NCBI GenBank assembly: GCA_027924585.1
Contig: BSBM01000994.1
Coordinates: 9,679,001 to 9,743,000, forward strand
Direction: 5' to 3'
Length of the DNA: 64,000 nucleotides
Source of the DNA: Larix kaempferi
Lineage: Eukaryota > Streptophyta > Pinopsida > Pinales > Pinaceae
The notes under the pieces were generated by a model, which was not told the DNA's origin, searched no databases, and saw only the letters and a program-made list of their open reading frames with translations. Positions 12,011-23,641 of the stretch are shown here, one piece after another (within the stretch, counting starts at the first letter, position 1; every line of letters starts with the position of its first letter). A program made the position numbers and the translations under genes.

Positions 12011-13839
12011 TCGTAAAACCTATAACGACGCAATTAAAACAATGAGCAGTTGAATCCACTAAAGGAGAAGCCGAGGGCTAGAATCCAAGAGAATCTAGTT
12101 ACAACCACTTATAAGGTGGAATGGTAAACTATGAATTTAGCACTGTCAGCTAAAACTAGAAATTCTACATGGCTACTTAGGACGAACTAGAACTACTAGT
12201 TTCACATTTTTAGGATAAAAGGATTATATAAAAATATGTGTATATAGGTATGAGAATAAGTTATTAAGCATCTAAAAATACACACTCCTATAAGAAAGGA
12301 GGAGGTAGAATTAACTAATAAAGGTTAATTTATTGAAGTACATTTATATCTAAAAATCCATATGGTAACCATTTAAAGGTTATACACACTCCTAGGCATA
12401 TATGAGAGAAGAGGAGAGCTAATTTTAGATGTTAATCAAATCCTTTATACCTAGAAGAAAATCAATATTGGGAAAGAACTAGGACTTTAGTATGTATGGT
12501 ATATATAAGTATTTTAGTTATGAAATCAAACAATTAAGAGTTATTTTATAGGACCTATTTATTTTGTTAAGCTTTTCATTTGTTTGAAAAGTCTACATTT
12601 CATGGTTACCTTAAGAAGGGTAATCTTTTATGGAAAAGGATCTTATACTTTTTGTATAAAGTATTGTTGATCATAAATACAAGTATATTTTGATATAAAA
12701 TATAGACTATAAGTATGATTTCTTAAGTTGTTACATACAAAAGTATTATCATACAAATGAATGCATAATTAATACATATGGAAGTATTAGAATACATACT
12801 ATTGATGTGAGAGTATTGTATAAGCCTATAACGATATATATATATATATATTTTGTTAATTTAATAAGCCTATAACGATGGATATATATATATATATATA
12901 TATTCAGTCATTATTGACATACAGTCGAAACGTTATGTTAATTTATCCTATAGAGTGCCTTTTATACTACAAACATTATAAACTCGGGATTTATGCGAAA
13001 CCCTTTGGACCACCGATAGAGATAACAAGTGTCTATCCTTCATATTTGATTTCATTATATGTGCGACCTTATAATTAAGAGTAAATTTTAATTATATATA
13101 ACACATATAAATCAAATTAAATTGATTAGATTTCTAAAGATTATCTTATAAGGTTGGAGGTCGAAAACCTTAGTGCCTTTTTCTTTTATAAGAGGTTCAG
13201 CCTATTTTGTTCATCGTTTTGTAGGGTTAGTAGTGAAAGGGGTTGTAGTTACGGCTCATTTCATAATCTGGTATAGTAATATTGTAGCAACAAGGAAGAG
13301 AAATATTTAACTATAATTTTTGTTAATGTTAGTAACAAATGACTTGGAGAAGGCTCTTTATGAGAGAAGCAAAAGTGGAGAGCTATTATTGTAACCATGG
13401 TTGAAAGGTGTAACCCTTCGGGATTATTGAATAATAATATGACCTTTTTGTGGACGTAGCTTAAGTGTGGGTGAACCACCTGAATATGATCTTGTAAATG
13501 TGTGCTTGGGATGTAAATGTGTGTTGTGATGGTTTTGATGTTCATGAGAGGAATAATTAATGTTATGGTTGTTACTAATAGGTATGGAAATTATGTATTG
13601 AAAAGCTGGTAAAGTATGATTAAGTATGTGATTATGAAGGGTAGAATAATTCTTTAGTTATTCGTGGAATGCCATAAAAAGTAATACTTTTTAAATAAAG
13701 ATTTCATTAATGAGTTAAAAAGTTTGTATTGCTCTTATTCCTTGATAAAACAGTTATATAAGGTGCTATTGAAGTCAATTGAAGTAATTATAATTGATAA
13801 GAAAATTTGAAATTTTCCAAAATATTCGGGTTCATTACG
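12011..13839 (+). repeat. 5' LTR, second segment
   Basis: LTR sequence resumes at LTR position about 155, so 12011-12293 repeats what is already present at 7368-7651. It then follows the 3' LTR to about 12834, differs completely from it over 12835-13540, and matches again from 13541 (GTTCATGAGAGG) to the end TTACG at 13839 (TTACA in the other copy). The segment unique to this copy contains TGTGGACGTAGC and GGGTGAACCACC, a pair of motifs often found near the R/U5 of plant LTRs. It may therefore be the original version. Confidence 0.8.
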
Positions 13840-13841
13840 TA

Positions 13842-13853
13842 TGGTATCAAAGC
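13842..13853 (+). promoter_or_regulatory. Primer-binding site (tRNA-Met type)
   Basis: TGGTATCAAAGC lies two bases after the 5' LTR end and matches the tRNA-iMet primer consensus with one difference. Its plus orientation sets the direction of the element. Confidence 0.8.
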
Positions 13854-16440
13854 TGTAGGTTATAGCACTCGGGCCTGATGGGCTCAACATAAGATAAATA
13901 AGTTTGAAGCCTAATCAAGTTGTCTTGTTTTATTTTGATGCATGGACTCTACAAGATGAGGGAAAAATGTTCTCTAAGTTCAACTCCAAGTTTCTCCAAA
14001 AGAGTAGAGATAAGTATTTTATTCTCAGTCAGGTATGTTATCTTGTCATAAGTTTCCTTGATAGATAAAAAGTAAAGCTACTCACATGGATGAATAGTAT
14101 TGGCATGGAGTGTGACATGTTGATAAAATGACGGTTAATTTGATTGTGATATGTAAGGGAAATACATAAGAGGTTTAAAAAGTTACAAAGAACTACTAGG
14201 ATGTAATTATCTTTTATGAAAGAATTGTCGACATAAATGTTGTTCTTATGTCCTTTCTAAAATTAATGTGAAATTATTATTCGTACATTCCAAAGAAGCG
14301 TGCTTGATAGATTATGCACAGTCATTTGAAAATCTTCACTTATCATAGTTATTTGGGATTGTATAGTTGTTGTATATTCTTTTGACAGTTTTCATGAAAT
14401 ACTATATCGAAGGATATTACCTTAGTCGAAATTATAGAATGATATTGGGCAAAAATACTCCTTTAAGAAGTTATAGATAAGTGTTAATAGGTTCCTTCCT
14501 TGAATGAAAGTTGGTCCTCAAGTGTCAATAATAGAGTGTACCTCCTTGTATTTTTGATGGCATGCTTATTTTCTTCCATTTTCTTCCGTGAATCCAACAG
14601 TATGAAGATCAAAGCCCAAGTAATTATCATTAAGTATTGATAGTTAGGATGAACTTGACAACTAAGTTATAAGATATGTTTTAAGACGTGAACAAATTCA
14701 TGTGATGAAATGACCGACATGTTGAAATATTATTTTTGAAGAATCGTCATTTTGTTAAAATATTAATTATTTTTAACATAAATCATATTTTCATTTTTAG
14801 AACTTCTTATCAATATTAGAATTGTAAGTATAAGCTTAAAAGACGTATTATTGTATGGAATCATAAGCAGTATTCTCAGGAGTTTAAAAATATTTTATTT
14901 AGAAAGGATTATAATTCTTAAACAGGGTTTGTTGAATCTTCTAAATAAAGGTTGATGAGTATCAAATTAAATATCTTGTTTGATTATAGGAATAAAAGAA
15001 TCCTAAAAATCTTGTTATGGTCGATTGATCATAGGATATTTGAAAGAGTATCGAAAGATTATCTTTAGATGACGAGTCTCAAATTGAAACAAATCTATAT
15101 GTAAATAAATTATGATACTAACATGTCTGTTTGTTAGCAGATTTGATCTCAGATTCACATTAAGAATAATGAAGAGTTTACATTCATACATCAGGGTGAA
15201 TAGAAGATGATGCACAAGTTACTCGAATGAGCATGGGTGTGATGCTATGGAATTAATGTGTTCAATTAATCGAACAATTGAAGCATAGAAATATTTCTTT
15301 TATACTAACATTTCAGGAAGTGATTTTAACCGTGACTGATGACATGATCAAAGAGGAAGGTTGGTTATAAAATTTATATAAATAGTTGGGCGAAATCGCT
15401 CAAGAGTAAGTAATGATTTACTTTACATTTTATTTGGATTGCCGAGATTTTTTCATGATGGATGATAAGACTTATGGTTGATGATGTGTAATCATCAAAT
15501 TATATAGGATATGATGAGCAAATAGGCGAATATATTTTGCTATTATGTTTCATGTGGCCTACAAGAAATAATAAATTGTTGTTACTAAGTAAATTTTTTG
15601 GACTCAAACGAGAAGGTTTCAGGGAAGAAGAACATTTCCTAGACTCGAACGAGAGGGTTTGAGGGGAAAAGAATATTTCCTGGACTCAAGCAGAATGGAT
15701 GCATCTTGCACTCACTCACTAGCAGTTGCAGGAGGAAACTTCCCTAAGAATGTGGTCATGTTCCCCATAGAAGTGGAACAGAGCAGGCGGTTCGTTGAAT
15801 GTTATACTGACCCAAAGACCTAGGCAGACTTAATCCATCGAATTGGGCAGGAGGCTCATTAGATTTTCCTCGTGATTTGCACACAAGAAGATTAGATGAG
15901 GGGAATGCTAACTAATGAGTTGCAGAGCGAGACTGTCTGATTATTCTCTTGTGTTTACAAAGAGTATTATGTTTACAAAGTTTGATTTGTTGAGTTTCAA
16001 AAGAACATAACTCGAGGAAGAGTTCTATGTACAGTAGAGGAACTGTTGAAGTTCCAAACTCATGGGAGAGTTTGATAATCAACCAAGTGTTGTTAAAAGA
16101 TTGTGTTATGATATGACTAGTATTAATGATTTGTACTGTAGACTAATGGATGTCTTAATGTGTGAGAGTTATGAATGCTAGCATAAGCGAATCTGCCCTC
16201 AAGGATGAGGATAAAAGATAAATAATTAACATTTACTGTTTGATGTTTTGTATACTTATGTATACTGAAAATTGTTGGAAAATATGGTGTGATCTATACA
16301 ATTGTGGAGGTTATGAATGATAAGAGCTTGCGGAAATCGCGAAAATGTGAAGATGACAAAAATTGAAGAGCAAAGCAAGCGAAAGATGATGTAAGGATGC
16401 GAAAGACAAATTGTTAAACACCGAGGAAGGTGTTATTCTT
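13854..16440 (+). other. Internal region of the non-coding LTR element
   Basis: All frames are closed within about 70 codons and no gag, protease, reverse transcriptase or integrase motif is seen. A ~41-bp unit with GACTC(A/G)A(A/G)CGAGA repeats two and a half times at about 15600-15690. The region probably serves only for packaging and priming. Confidence 0.65.
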
Positions 16441-16453
16441 AAGGGGAGGATGA
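16441..16453 (+). promoter_or_regulatory. Polypurine tract
   Basis: AAGGGGAGGATGA directly precedes the 3' LTR start TGTAACATCCCCC, the expected place for second-strand priming. Confidence 0.75.
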
Positions 16454-18593
16454 TGTAACATCCCCCATATTTGATCCCTATTGTTATTATTTTTGTAAAC
16501 GTAATTGTAAACTATGTATGAGGCCTTGGTGAGGAGCTCAAGGCCAAGGCCCCACCAGTGGACCTGGAAAGTATAGTTATTCCTCTTCCTAGGTTGTAAG
16601 TTATAAATCGTAAAACCTATAATGATGCAACTAAAACAATGAGCAGTTGAATCCACTAAAGGATAAGCCGAGGGCTAGAAGCCAAGAGAGTCTAGTTACA
16701 ACCACTTATAAGGTGGAATGGTAAACTATGAATTTAGCACTGTCAGCTAAAACTAGAAATTCTACATGGATACTTAGGACGAACTAGAACTACTAGTTTC
16801 ACGTTTTTAGGATAAAAGGATTATATAAAAATATGTGTATATAGGTATGAGAATAAGTTATTAAGCATCTAAAAATACACACTCCTATAAGAAAAGAGGA
16901 GGTAGAATTAACTAATAGAGGTTTATTTATTGAAGTACATTTATATGTAAAAATTCATATGGTAACCATTTAAAGGTTATACACACTCCTAGGCATATAT
17001 GAGAGAAGAGGAGAGCTAATTTTAGATTTTAATCAAATCCTTGATACCTAGAAGAAAATCAATATTGGGAATGAACTAGGACTTTAGTATGTATGGTATA
17101 TATAAGTATTTTAGTTATGGAATCAAATAATTAAGAGTTATTTTATAAGACCTATTTATTTTGTTAAGCTTTTCATTTGTTTGAAAAGTCTACATTTCAT
17201 GGTTACCTTAAGAAGGGTAATCCTTTATGGAAAAGGATCTTATACTTTTGTATAAAGTATTGTTGATCATAAATACAAGTATATTTTGGTATAAAATATA
17301 AACTATAAATATGATTTTTTAAGTTGTTACATATAAAAGTATTATCATACAAATGAATGCATTATTAATACATATGGAAGTATTAGAATACATATTATCT
17401 GTGTGTGTGAGAGTATTGTATAAGCCTATATATATACTCAAGAATTGTTAGCCTTTTCACACTCCTTTGGTCGAGAGATTAATTGTCTATCGAAAATTAC
17501 CCACAAGAGTGGGTAGGTACCACATTGTAGCATATATATATATATTATTAAAATAAAAATGATACAAAAGAGGAAAACCTTCCTCTACAATTGGCACAGT
17601 CCATTTATTGGAATATTAAATCAAATGATCTTATACCTTTTTGTATGAATAATTATATTTTGAAAGAAGAATTACCACAAATCCAGCCCATTTATTGGAA
17701 TATTAAATTAAATGATCCTATACCTCTTTGTATGAATAATTATATTTTGAAGAAGAATTACCACAAAGACTAGTTATGAATAAATTGTTATAAAAGGTAC
17801 TTTATACATTTAAACATCCTTAATAAAAATATTACCAACACTTTAATGGGGATATCATTTGAACTCCCAAAAGAAAGGTTTATACGAATGATCTCAAGGA
17901 AAGAAAAAGAGAGTTCCCGTTATTTAGAATTTATTCATCTTCCGGAAATCATGGATATTGTCTCCCTCATGAAGGAATCCTTCTTGAAGGAAATATTCCA
18001 CCTCATCTTAAGATTTAGTTAACACATTTGTTTTGGCGCGGATCCTCCAAAGGCAGTTGGGCAGATTCACCAAGAAAACAACACGTGTTCGGAGAGGGAT
18101 GAACTGCGTTTTTTCTTTTGGCTTCAAGTAGTGGGGGATTTTGTATGGGGAGGAAGCTCCTTCAAGGCGATCTTGGTAGCAGCAGTAAACTCTGGGTTAT
18201 GAGAGATGGAGGAGTGGAAGGGTAGGCAGAACGAAGGGAGAAGCTGGGGTCGGAGCAATACAAACCTGGGAGAGGAAAAGAGGAATAATAAAGGTTCATG
18301 AGAGGAATAATTAATGTTATGGTTGTTACTAATAGGTATGGAAATTATGTATTGAAAAGTTGGTAAAGTATGATTAAGTATGTGATTACGAAGAGTAGAA
18401 TAATTTTTTAATTATTAGTGGAATGCTATAAAAAGTAATACTTTTTAAATAAAGATTTCATTAATGAGTTAAAAAGTTTGTATTGCTCTTATTCCTTGAT
18501 AAAACAGTTATAGAAGGTGCTATTGAAGTCAATTGAAGTAATTATAATTGATAAGAAAATTTGAAAATTTCCCAAATATTCGAGTTCTTTACA
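16454..18593 (+). repeat. 3' LTR (2.14 kb)
   Basis: It starts TGTAAC and ends TTACA. The first ~980 bp and last ~300 bp match the 5' LTR, but 17434-18293 is unrelated to the matching place in that copy (12835-13540). This segment holds an 87-bp tandem duplication at 17595-17768 and a GC-richer stretch at 18030-18280 with no counterpart elsewhere in the window. Confidence 0.85.
17595..17768. repeat. 87-bp tandem duplication
   Basis: Two neighbouring copies each contain CCATTTATTGGAATATTAAA and TGTATGAATAATTATATTTT. They lie in the segment of the 3' LTR that has no match in the 5' LTR. Confidence 0.85.
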
Positions 18594-18598
18594 GGAAT
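18594..18598. repeat. Target-site duplication GGAAT (right copy)
   Basis: GGAAT follows the 3' LTR end and equals the five bases before 7214. Confidence 0.85.
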
Positions 18599-20794
18599 CA
18601 TACTATGGAACAAAGAAAGATATTTTATTGTAACTTATGCATGTATTGCAACAACTCATGAATAAAGTATTGTTTCAACCCACTCCATAGACAAACTTCA
18701 CTCCATTTGAAGTAAGCCATTAGACTACGCTGGAGTTGAACAGAGAACTCTAAGTCTAGAATTCACCTGATTTAAGTATCTCCCTCCTACAGTCCCGCCA
18801 TATCTACATACATGAAAAGATCTATAACCAGTGTGGGAAATTCCCATTTCTGCCTCACAAGAGAGGGTTTATAGTCATGTTCATGCACAACTAGGATTTG
18901 TACTAATAGGATAGGAAATACACAAATAATTGAACCTTTCCTAATTGTTGACTAAATATGCTTGTTATGTTAACTGGCTTGCTTGGAACCACTAAACTTG
19001 GGTGATAGTATTGTACTTGGTGAGATGAATATCAGATCCATAATTTTTCATAGTAATGACGATCTTATGACAGTTTGTTGGAAAACCATGGCAATTTCCT
19101 CAAAGTCTTGTATAGTCAAAATATTGTTCCAACTTCTCTTCTACATGTATAGGGTGTTTTTACTCGTCACTATGAAATAACCCATTTCCATGAATTTGAT
19201 CATGAAATCCCTTATTTATAGGATTTTGTCCTTTTTTATGATTTTATGATTTTGCATACATAAATACAAAGGGCAAGAGAGAAGAATCAAGAAGTATCTA
19301 TAGCTGTAATTGTACAATATTAATTAGATGCCAATACTTTAGGCCCCATAGTACAATAGTACATACAATATGAAGGAAATTTGAAAGTAGCATGTGGGGC
19401 ATGCATTACAAGTCATCTTGATCATAAAGATGAAAGCTAGAATACAATGAATTCTAGAATATTGATACAAGATCTCATTATCACCTCCCTGCTTAGAGGA
19501 AATTGCCACCAATTTATTTAGATCCAAGGGGCCATTTGTAAATGGGATTCTGTTGTAAAAGGATAAGAAAAAATATGAATTTGCATATTGAAATCCGAGG
19601 TCAAAGGATATTGCTAAACTCTTAAAATTAGGGACTCTAGTTTTTTTCTCCAAAGTTATATCAGTCACCGGTGTTACTATGTTAGTTATTGGATTGTTTT
19701 TCCTCACTATTGTCTTTGGTGAGACAATGATATTTCCCCTCTCATCTCTTTTCCTCTATTTTCCACACATTATAGGATAGAAACATGGCACATTTAGTCC
19801 TTTGAGTTGCATGTATCTCTTCAAGATTCATTCTTGTTGGATTAAAACAAATTTTATGTATCTAATTAGCCTTGATATTTTATTTGTAGGTTTGAGAAAT
19901 ATGTAAAATAATATGTTTAATAATAAGTTTTTCAATGTACAGTTTAAACTTTGAATTAGTGCCACAAAGCAACTGATGGTTGAATTGGATAGCTTTAGGG
20001 CAGTGGATGTAATCTTCTGGCAAAGGATTTCAAAGCAACATTTATAACAAGTTTAAAGATAATCAGACTGGTCAAGAAAGTAAATTGTGAAAAATTGAGA
20101 ATATATTCCCTCTTAGAGGAAAACATTTCAAATCGACATGGTTAGATGCATGTATTAGATACATATGGGTGTGTTAATGATACAAAAGTGGAACGTGTAG
20201 ATGTTTCGGCAAGCCTATGAGGAAAACTAAAACAAAAATCAAAATGCAGAAGTCTTACACATGAACATTCTTGTCGGTTGTGTTCTGCACAGGAAAATGG
20301 AATGAATGCCATAGGTAAGTAGTTTTTCAAACCAAGCTTCATGGAAGTTGACAACAAGCAACCTGGATGCTATTCCGCCACTTCATTGTATAAATTTAAA
20401 ACTTTCTCGCATCACAAGAGGATGTTTACTCTAGTGTAGCCAATAATGGAAGGTTTCAACAAACATCATAGATATTGGTTTCTTGATGTTAGATTTCAGT
20501 TATTCAAAGGCACATAATTTTTTTAATTAGAATTTGTATTTAAATAAAATTGTTCTAAGGGTAGGGTTTTTTAAAAACTTAAAAGATTCTAGCTATTAGG
20601 AACTAGGAAGATAGTCTTTGGACTCTTTTGCTATGCTACTCATTTTATGCTTTGGCCTGTGCAATATAAAGTCACTGAGTTTGATGATGAATCTAAGGAA
20701 TGGGTTTGAATTTTCTTGTGTAGTTGATTATGATTTATATCTTATCTTATCCTAGTATTTCCAATTCTGAATGTCCTTTATACAACGATTTTAG
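18599..20794. other. Intergenic or intron sequence, no gene recognised
   Basis: No domain is recognised. The minus frame 19339-19707 (122 codons) has no known motif. If the SET pseudogene downstream once had its upstream AWS exon nearby, it should lie on this side; I searched for its Cys-rich pattern by eye and did not find it. Confidence 0.4.
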
Positions 20795-20872
20795 TGACGT
20801 GAATATGTAAAGACAAAATTGTTGAAGACAGATGGACATGGATGGGATCTTCTCACAGACCAAGATATCAAG

Positions 20873-22244
20873 GTAAAATAAGTATACAAAATGATGCAAC
20901 TCTGTTTTTTTCTTAATTGATCCTATGGTAATGTGTATGTAACCATAAACACTGTTCCATGTGCAATTATACTATAATTGTGGAAATATGGTAATAAATT
21001 TAAGTAGAAAAGGGATTTTTTTTTTTCATTTGAATTTGTCTTTCACCAATAATCAATAAAACTATTTATGTGCATGGTAATATTTTAAGCTATTGGCCTT
21101 ATATAATTTATTTTTGTTGGAGATTCTTCCAATTTTTAATTTCTGTTGATTGGTTCATCACAGTCTTCTTTTGGTGATAGGCTTTCAGTACTTTATATGT
21201 TATTCGATTTGTTTGCATTAGAAAAATTAAAAATTGACAACAATTAAGCATCAAATGACTTGTATTGTCACCTCAATTTCCTATAATGTCTAAGGAAAGT
21301 GCAATTTTCCAGTGCTCCCAGTGTCTCCAGTGTGCCATGACATTCTCACCATTTTGGTATTGCATATCCTAGATCTACCCCTCCTTATACAATTTTATTT
21401 TGTATCGGATCTCTTTGTACTTATATCTTCTAGGTTGTATCTCCATCTTCATAGATATGTTTTTTTGGCTTTATGATATGGTCTCACATCTTGCTTTATG
21501 TAGGATCCATCGTAGCACTCCCACTTTGTACAGACATCTTGACAATGTACACAATCCCATTGACCTAATTTTGTGTTAATCAATTGGAAATTAATACACT
21601 TATCTTATCTTATCTATGTTCAAGCTATCCATTTTTCTTGAATTTCATTGGTAGTATTTTCAAGTACCAATTTTGTTGTAGTAGACATTGTTGTGTTGCA
21701 ATCCAGTTCAATTTCTTACATGTATGGAGCTTTATTGTGGGGTACATGGTACATCTAGTTGTGGTCATTATATTTACTTGGCAGGAATGGATCTAAAGTT
21801 GTAATTGGTACTTTGGTCAAAAACCATTTCCCATGAAAATGCATAGTGATCAAAATGAGTGAATTTACATGGATTTTTCCTTAAAATATTTTTGTGTCTA
21901 TAAGACATGCATCAAGTTACTATCAATATTGAAAAAATCAGACTTGGGAATAACTTGTCTGGGGTCAATAAATTGCAATATTGGGAAAACATGGAAAAAA
22001 TCGAAATGACTTGGCAAAAATTTGACAAGTAGGGCAATTAAATTGGCAGGGGAAAAAATGGAAAACCATCGATTGATCAATGATTTTTTCTACCTGGGTT
22101 ACTATAGTTGTGCACATGAAATCATGGTTCTTCAACAAAGTTGGTCATGTTTCCTAGCTTGTTTACTTGATTTTTTGTGTATATTTTGTTTGAAAAGCGT
22201 TCAATATCTAGAGTGATTTACTACATTTAAATATGGTCTTGGAA

Positions 22245-22291
<47 letters not shown>

Positions 22292-22406
22292 AGTTCTTGC
22301 ATAGCTTACTTTCTATATATGGAATAAATGACAAATTTTATATAGAATGTCTTCCTTTAGGTATAATATATCTGGTGATTTATGGGATATCTTGGTTTTG
22401 TACTAG
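20873..22406. other. Intron of the SET pseudogene
   Basis: It starts GTAAAATAAG and ends GTACTAG. It holds no second gene that I can see, and contains the AC-repeat at 22247. Confidence 0.65.
22247..22284. repeat. (AC)n microsatellite, about 19 units
   Basis: An uninterrupted AC dinucleotide run lies inside the intron of the SET pseudogene. Confidence 0.97.
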
Positions 22407-22624
22407 ATTGGCCAGTTTTTTATTGAATATTGTGGGGAAGTCATATAGCGAGAAGAGGCTAGGAGATGATCCCAAGCTTATGAGGCATCAAGTGATGTTT
22501 TAAAAAATATATAAGTTTTAATATAAAGGATATGGGGTTTCAGATCATTTTTCATACATTTTCTCAAGGGAATGGTTATGCTATTGAACATGTTTGGCAG
22601 GGTTGAGAGATGCATTCATCATTT

Positions 22625-23302
22625 TGTGAGATTTTAATTGGCTTAGATCTAGATTCAATAAGACGACTTCACATGGAATATTTATGAGAATGAGAGAAGA
22701 AGAATAAAGAAGATAATTTGTGGAAAATATCTGTATATTATTCATCAATATGATTACAATATATAATACATCTTCCATGGAGAAAATCGAATGCCTTAGA
22801 GGCAAGTTGAAAAGCACAAAAAGAAAAGGCTTACTAAAGGCAAAAAACCCCCTAGGTGTTTAAAAACACTTTCCTAAACAGTCTAAAGGATCACGAATTG
22901 GATGAATATGGTATGGAAGCTCATGCGTGATGTAAATGGAATGTAATGATGGCTTCAGGAGAGAATTAAAGATGCATAGGTCTAATTTCCCAAGTGGTAA
23001 GAGTTTCCAAGTCAACTAGCTTTTCCTTATCCACTATAAAGTAGAAAAAACAGGATAAAGCTGTCTAAATCGGGAAACTGTCCTTCTAATTCAAGAATAG
23101 AATAAAATAAAAAAGAATCCAAGGAAATAATATCCAGAATCTATCCAAATTCATTTCGGTGAATAAGGATCGCATGTGGTCCACTAAAAGAGAAAACTGG
23201 CCCTATTTACCTAGTCAAAACTTAGGAAATTAATCATAAATTATTAATTAATTATATCCTAAGTCTAAAATGGTATAAGTGGGTTTTTTTAATACTCCAA
23301 TA
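22625..23302 (-). repeat. 3' LTR of the small copia-like element
   Basis: It matches 25498-26176 nearly throughout, including the CCCCCTAGGTGT run near 22848. On the minus strand it begins TATTGGAG, where TG would be expected. Confidence 0.9.
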
Positions 23303-23311
23303 CCCCCCCTT
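23303..23311 (-). promoter_or_regulatory. Polypurine tract
   Basis: On the minus strand AAGGGGGGG abuts the 3' LTR. Confidence 0.75.
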
Positions 23312-23641
23312 ACACCTGAATTTATGTGGTGAAAATAAGAAAAATATCAGAGATATAGGTCCCAAGTAACAAGGCTTATGGTCACCCCAATACAAAAATA
23401 ACTAGTCCATGTAAAACGAGGAAACAGGGAAAGCCTCATGGGAACAAAACCCTCCCTAAAAAATGGGCATGCTTGGAAGTATTCATACTGTATTGTTCCT
23501 CATTTGTAGGAGCTTAATGATCTCAATGGGATGCTTCTAAGTAACAGAATTGATGAATAGATTGTGAATGTCATGATCATGCATCAATGCATCAATGTGG
23601 TGTAGGAAAGAATCATGTGTAGAGGCTCCATGAAGCTCACC

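Larger units (their letters stand above)
7214..18593 (+). mobile_element. Non-coding LTR retrotransposon with a disrupted 5' LTR
   Basis: The element starts TGTAACATCCCCC and ends TTACA, with a 5-bp target duplication GGAAT on both sides. Its 5' LTR is split by foreign DNA (7652-12010). A primer-binding site follows the LTR at 13842, the internal region is about 2.6 kb, and a polypurine tract precedes the 3' LTR at 16454. The internal region has no frame above 60-70 codons and no gag or pol motif, so it depended on enzymes from another element (LARD-like). The PPT-LTR junction style resembles plant Ty3/gypsy elements, but without protein domains the superfamily is inferred. The total span of 11.4 kb includes about 4.4 kb of inserted material. 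Confidence 0.82.

Noticed and set aside
20640-20702. Possible extra host exon (QYKVTEFDDESKEW before a GT)
   Set aside because: The residues look coding and a GT follows. I could not place them in the SET protein and saw no convincing acceptor, so the segment is not called as an exon.
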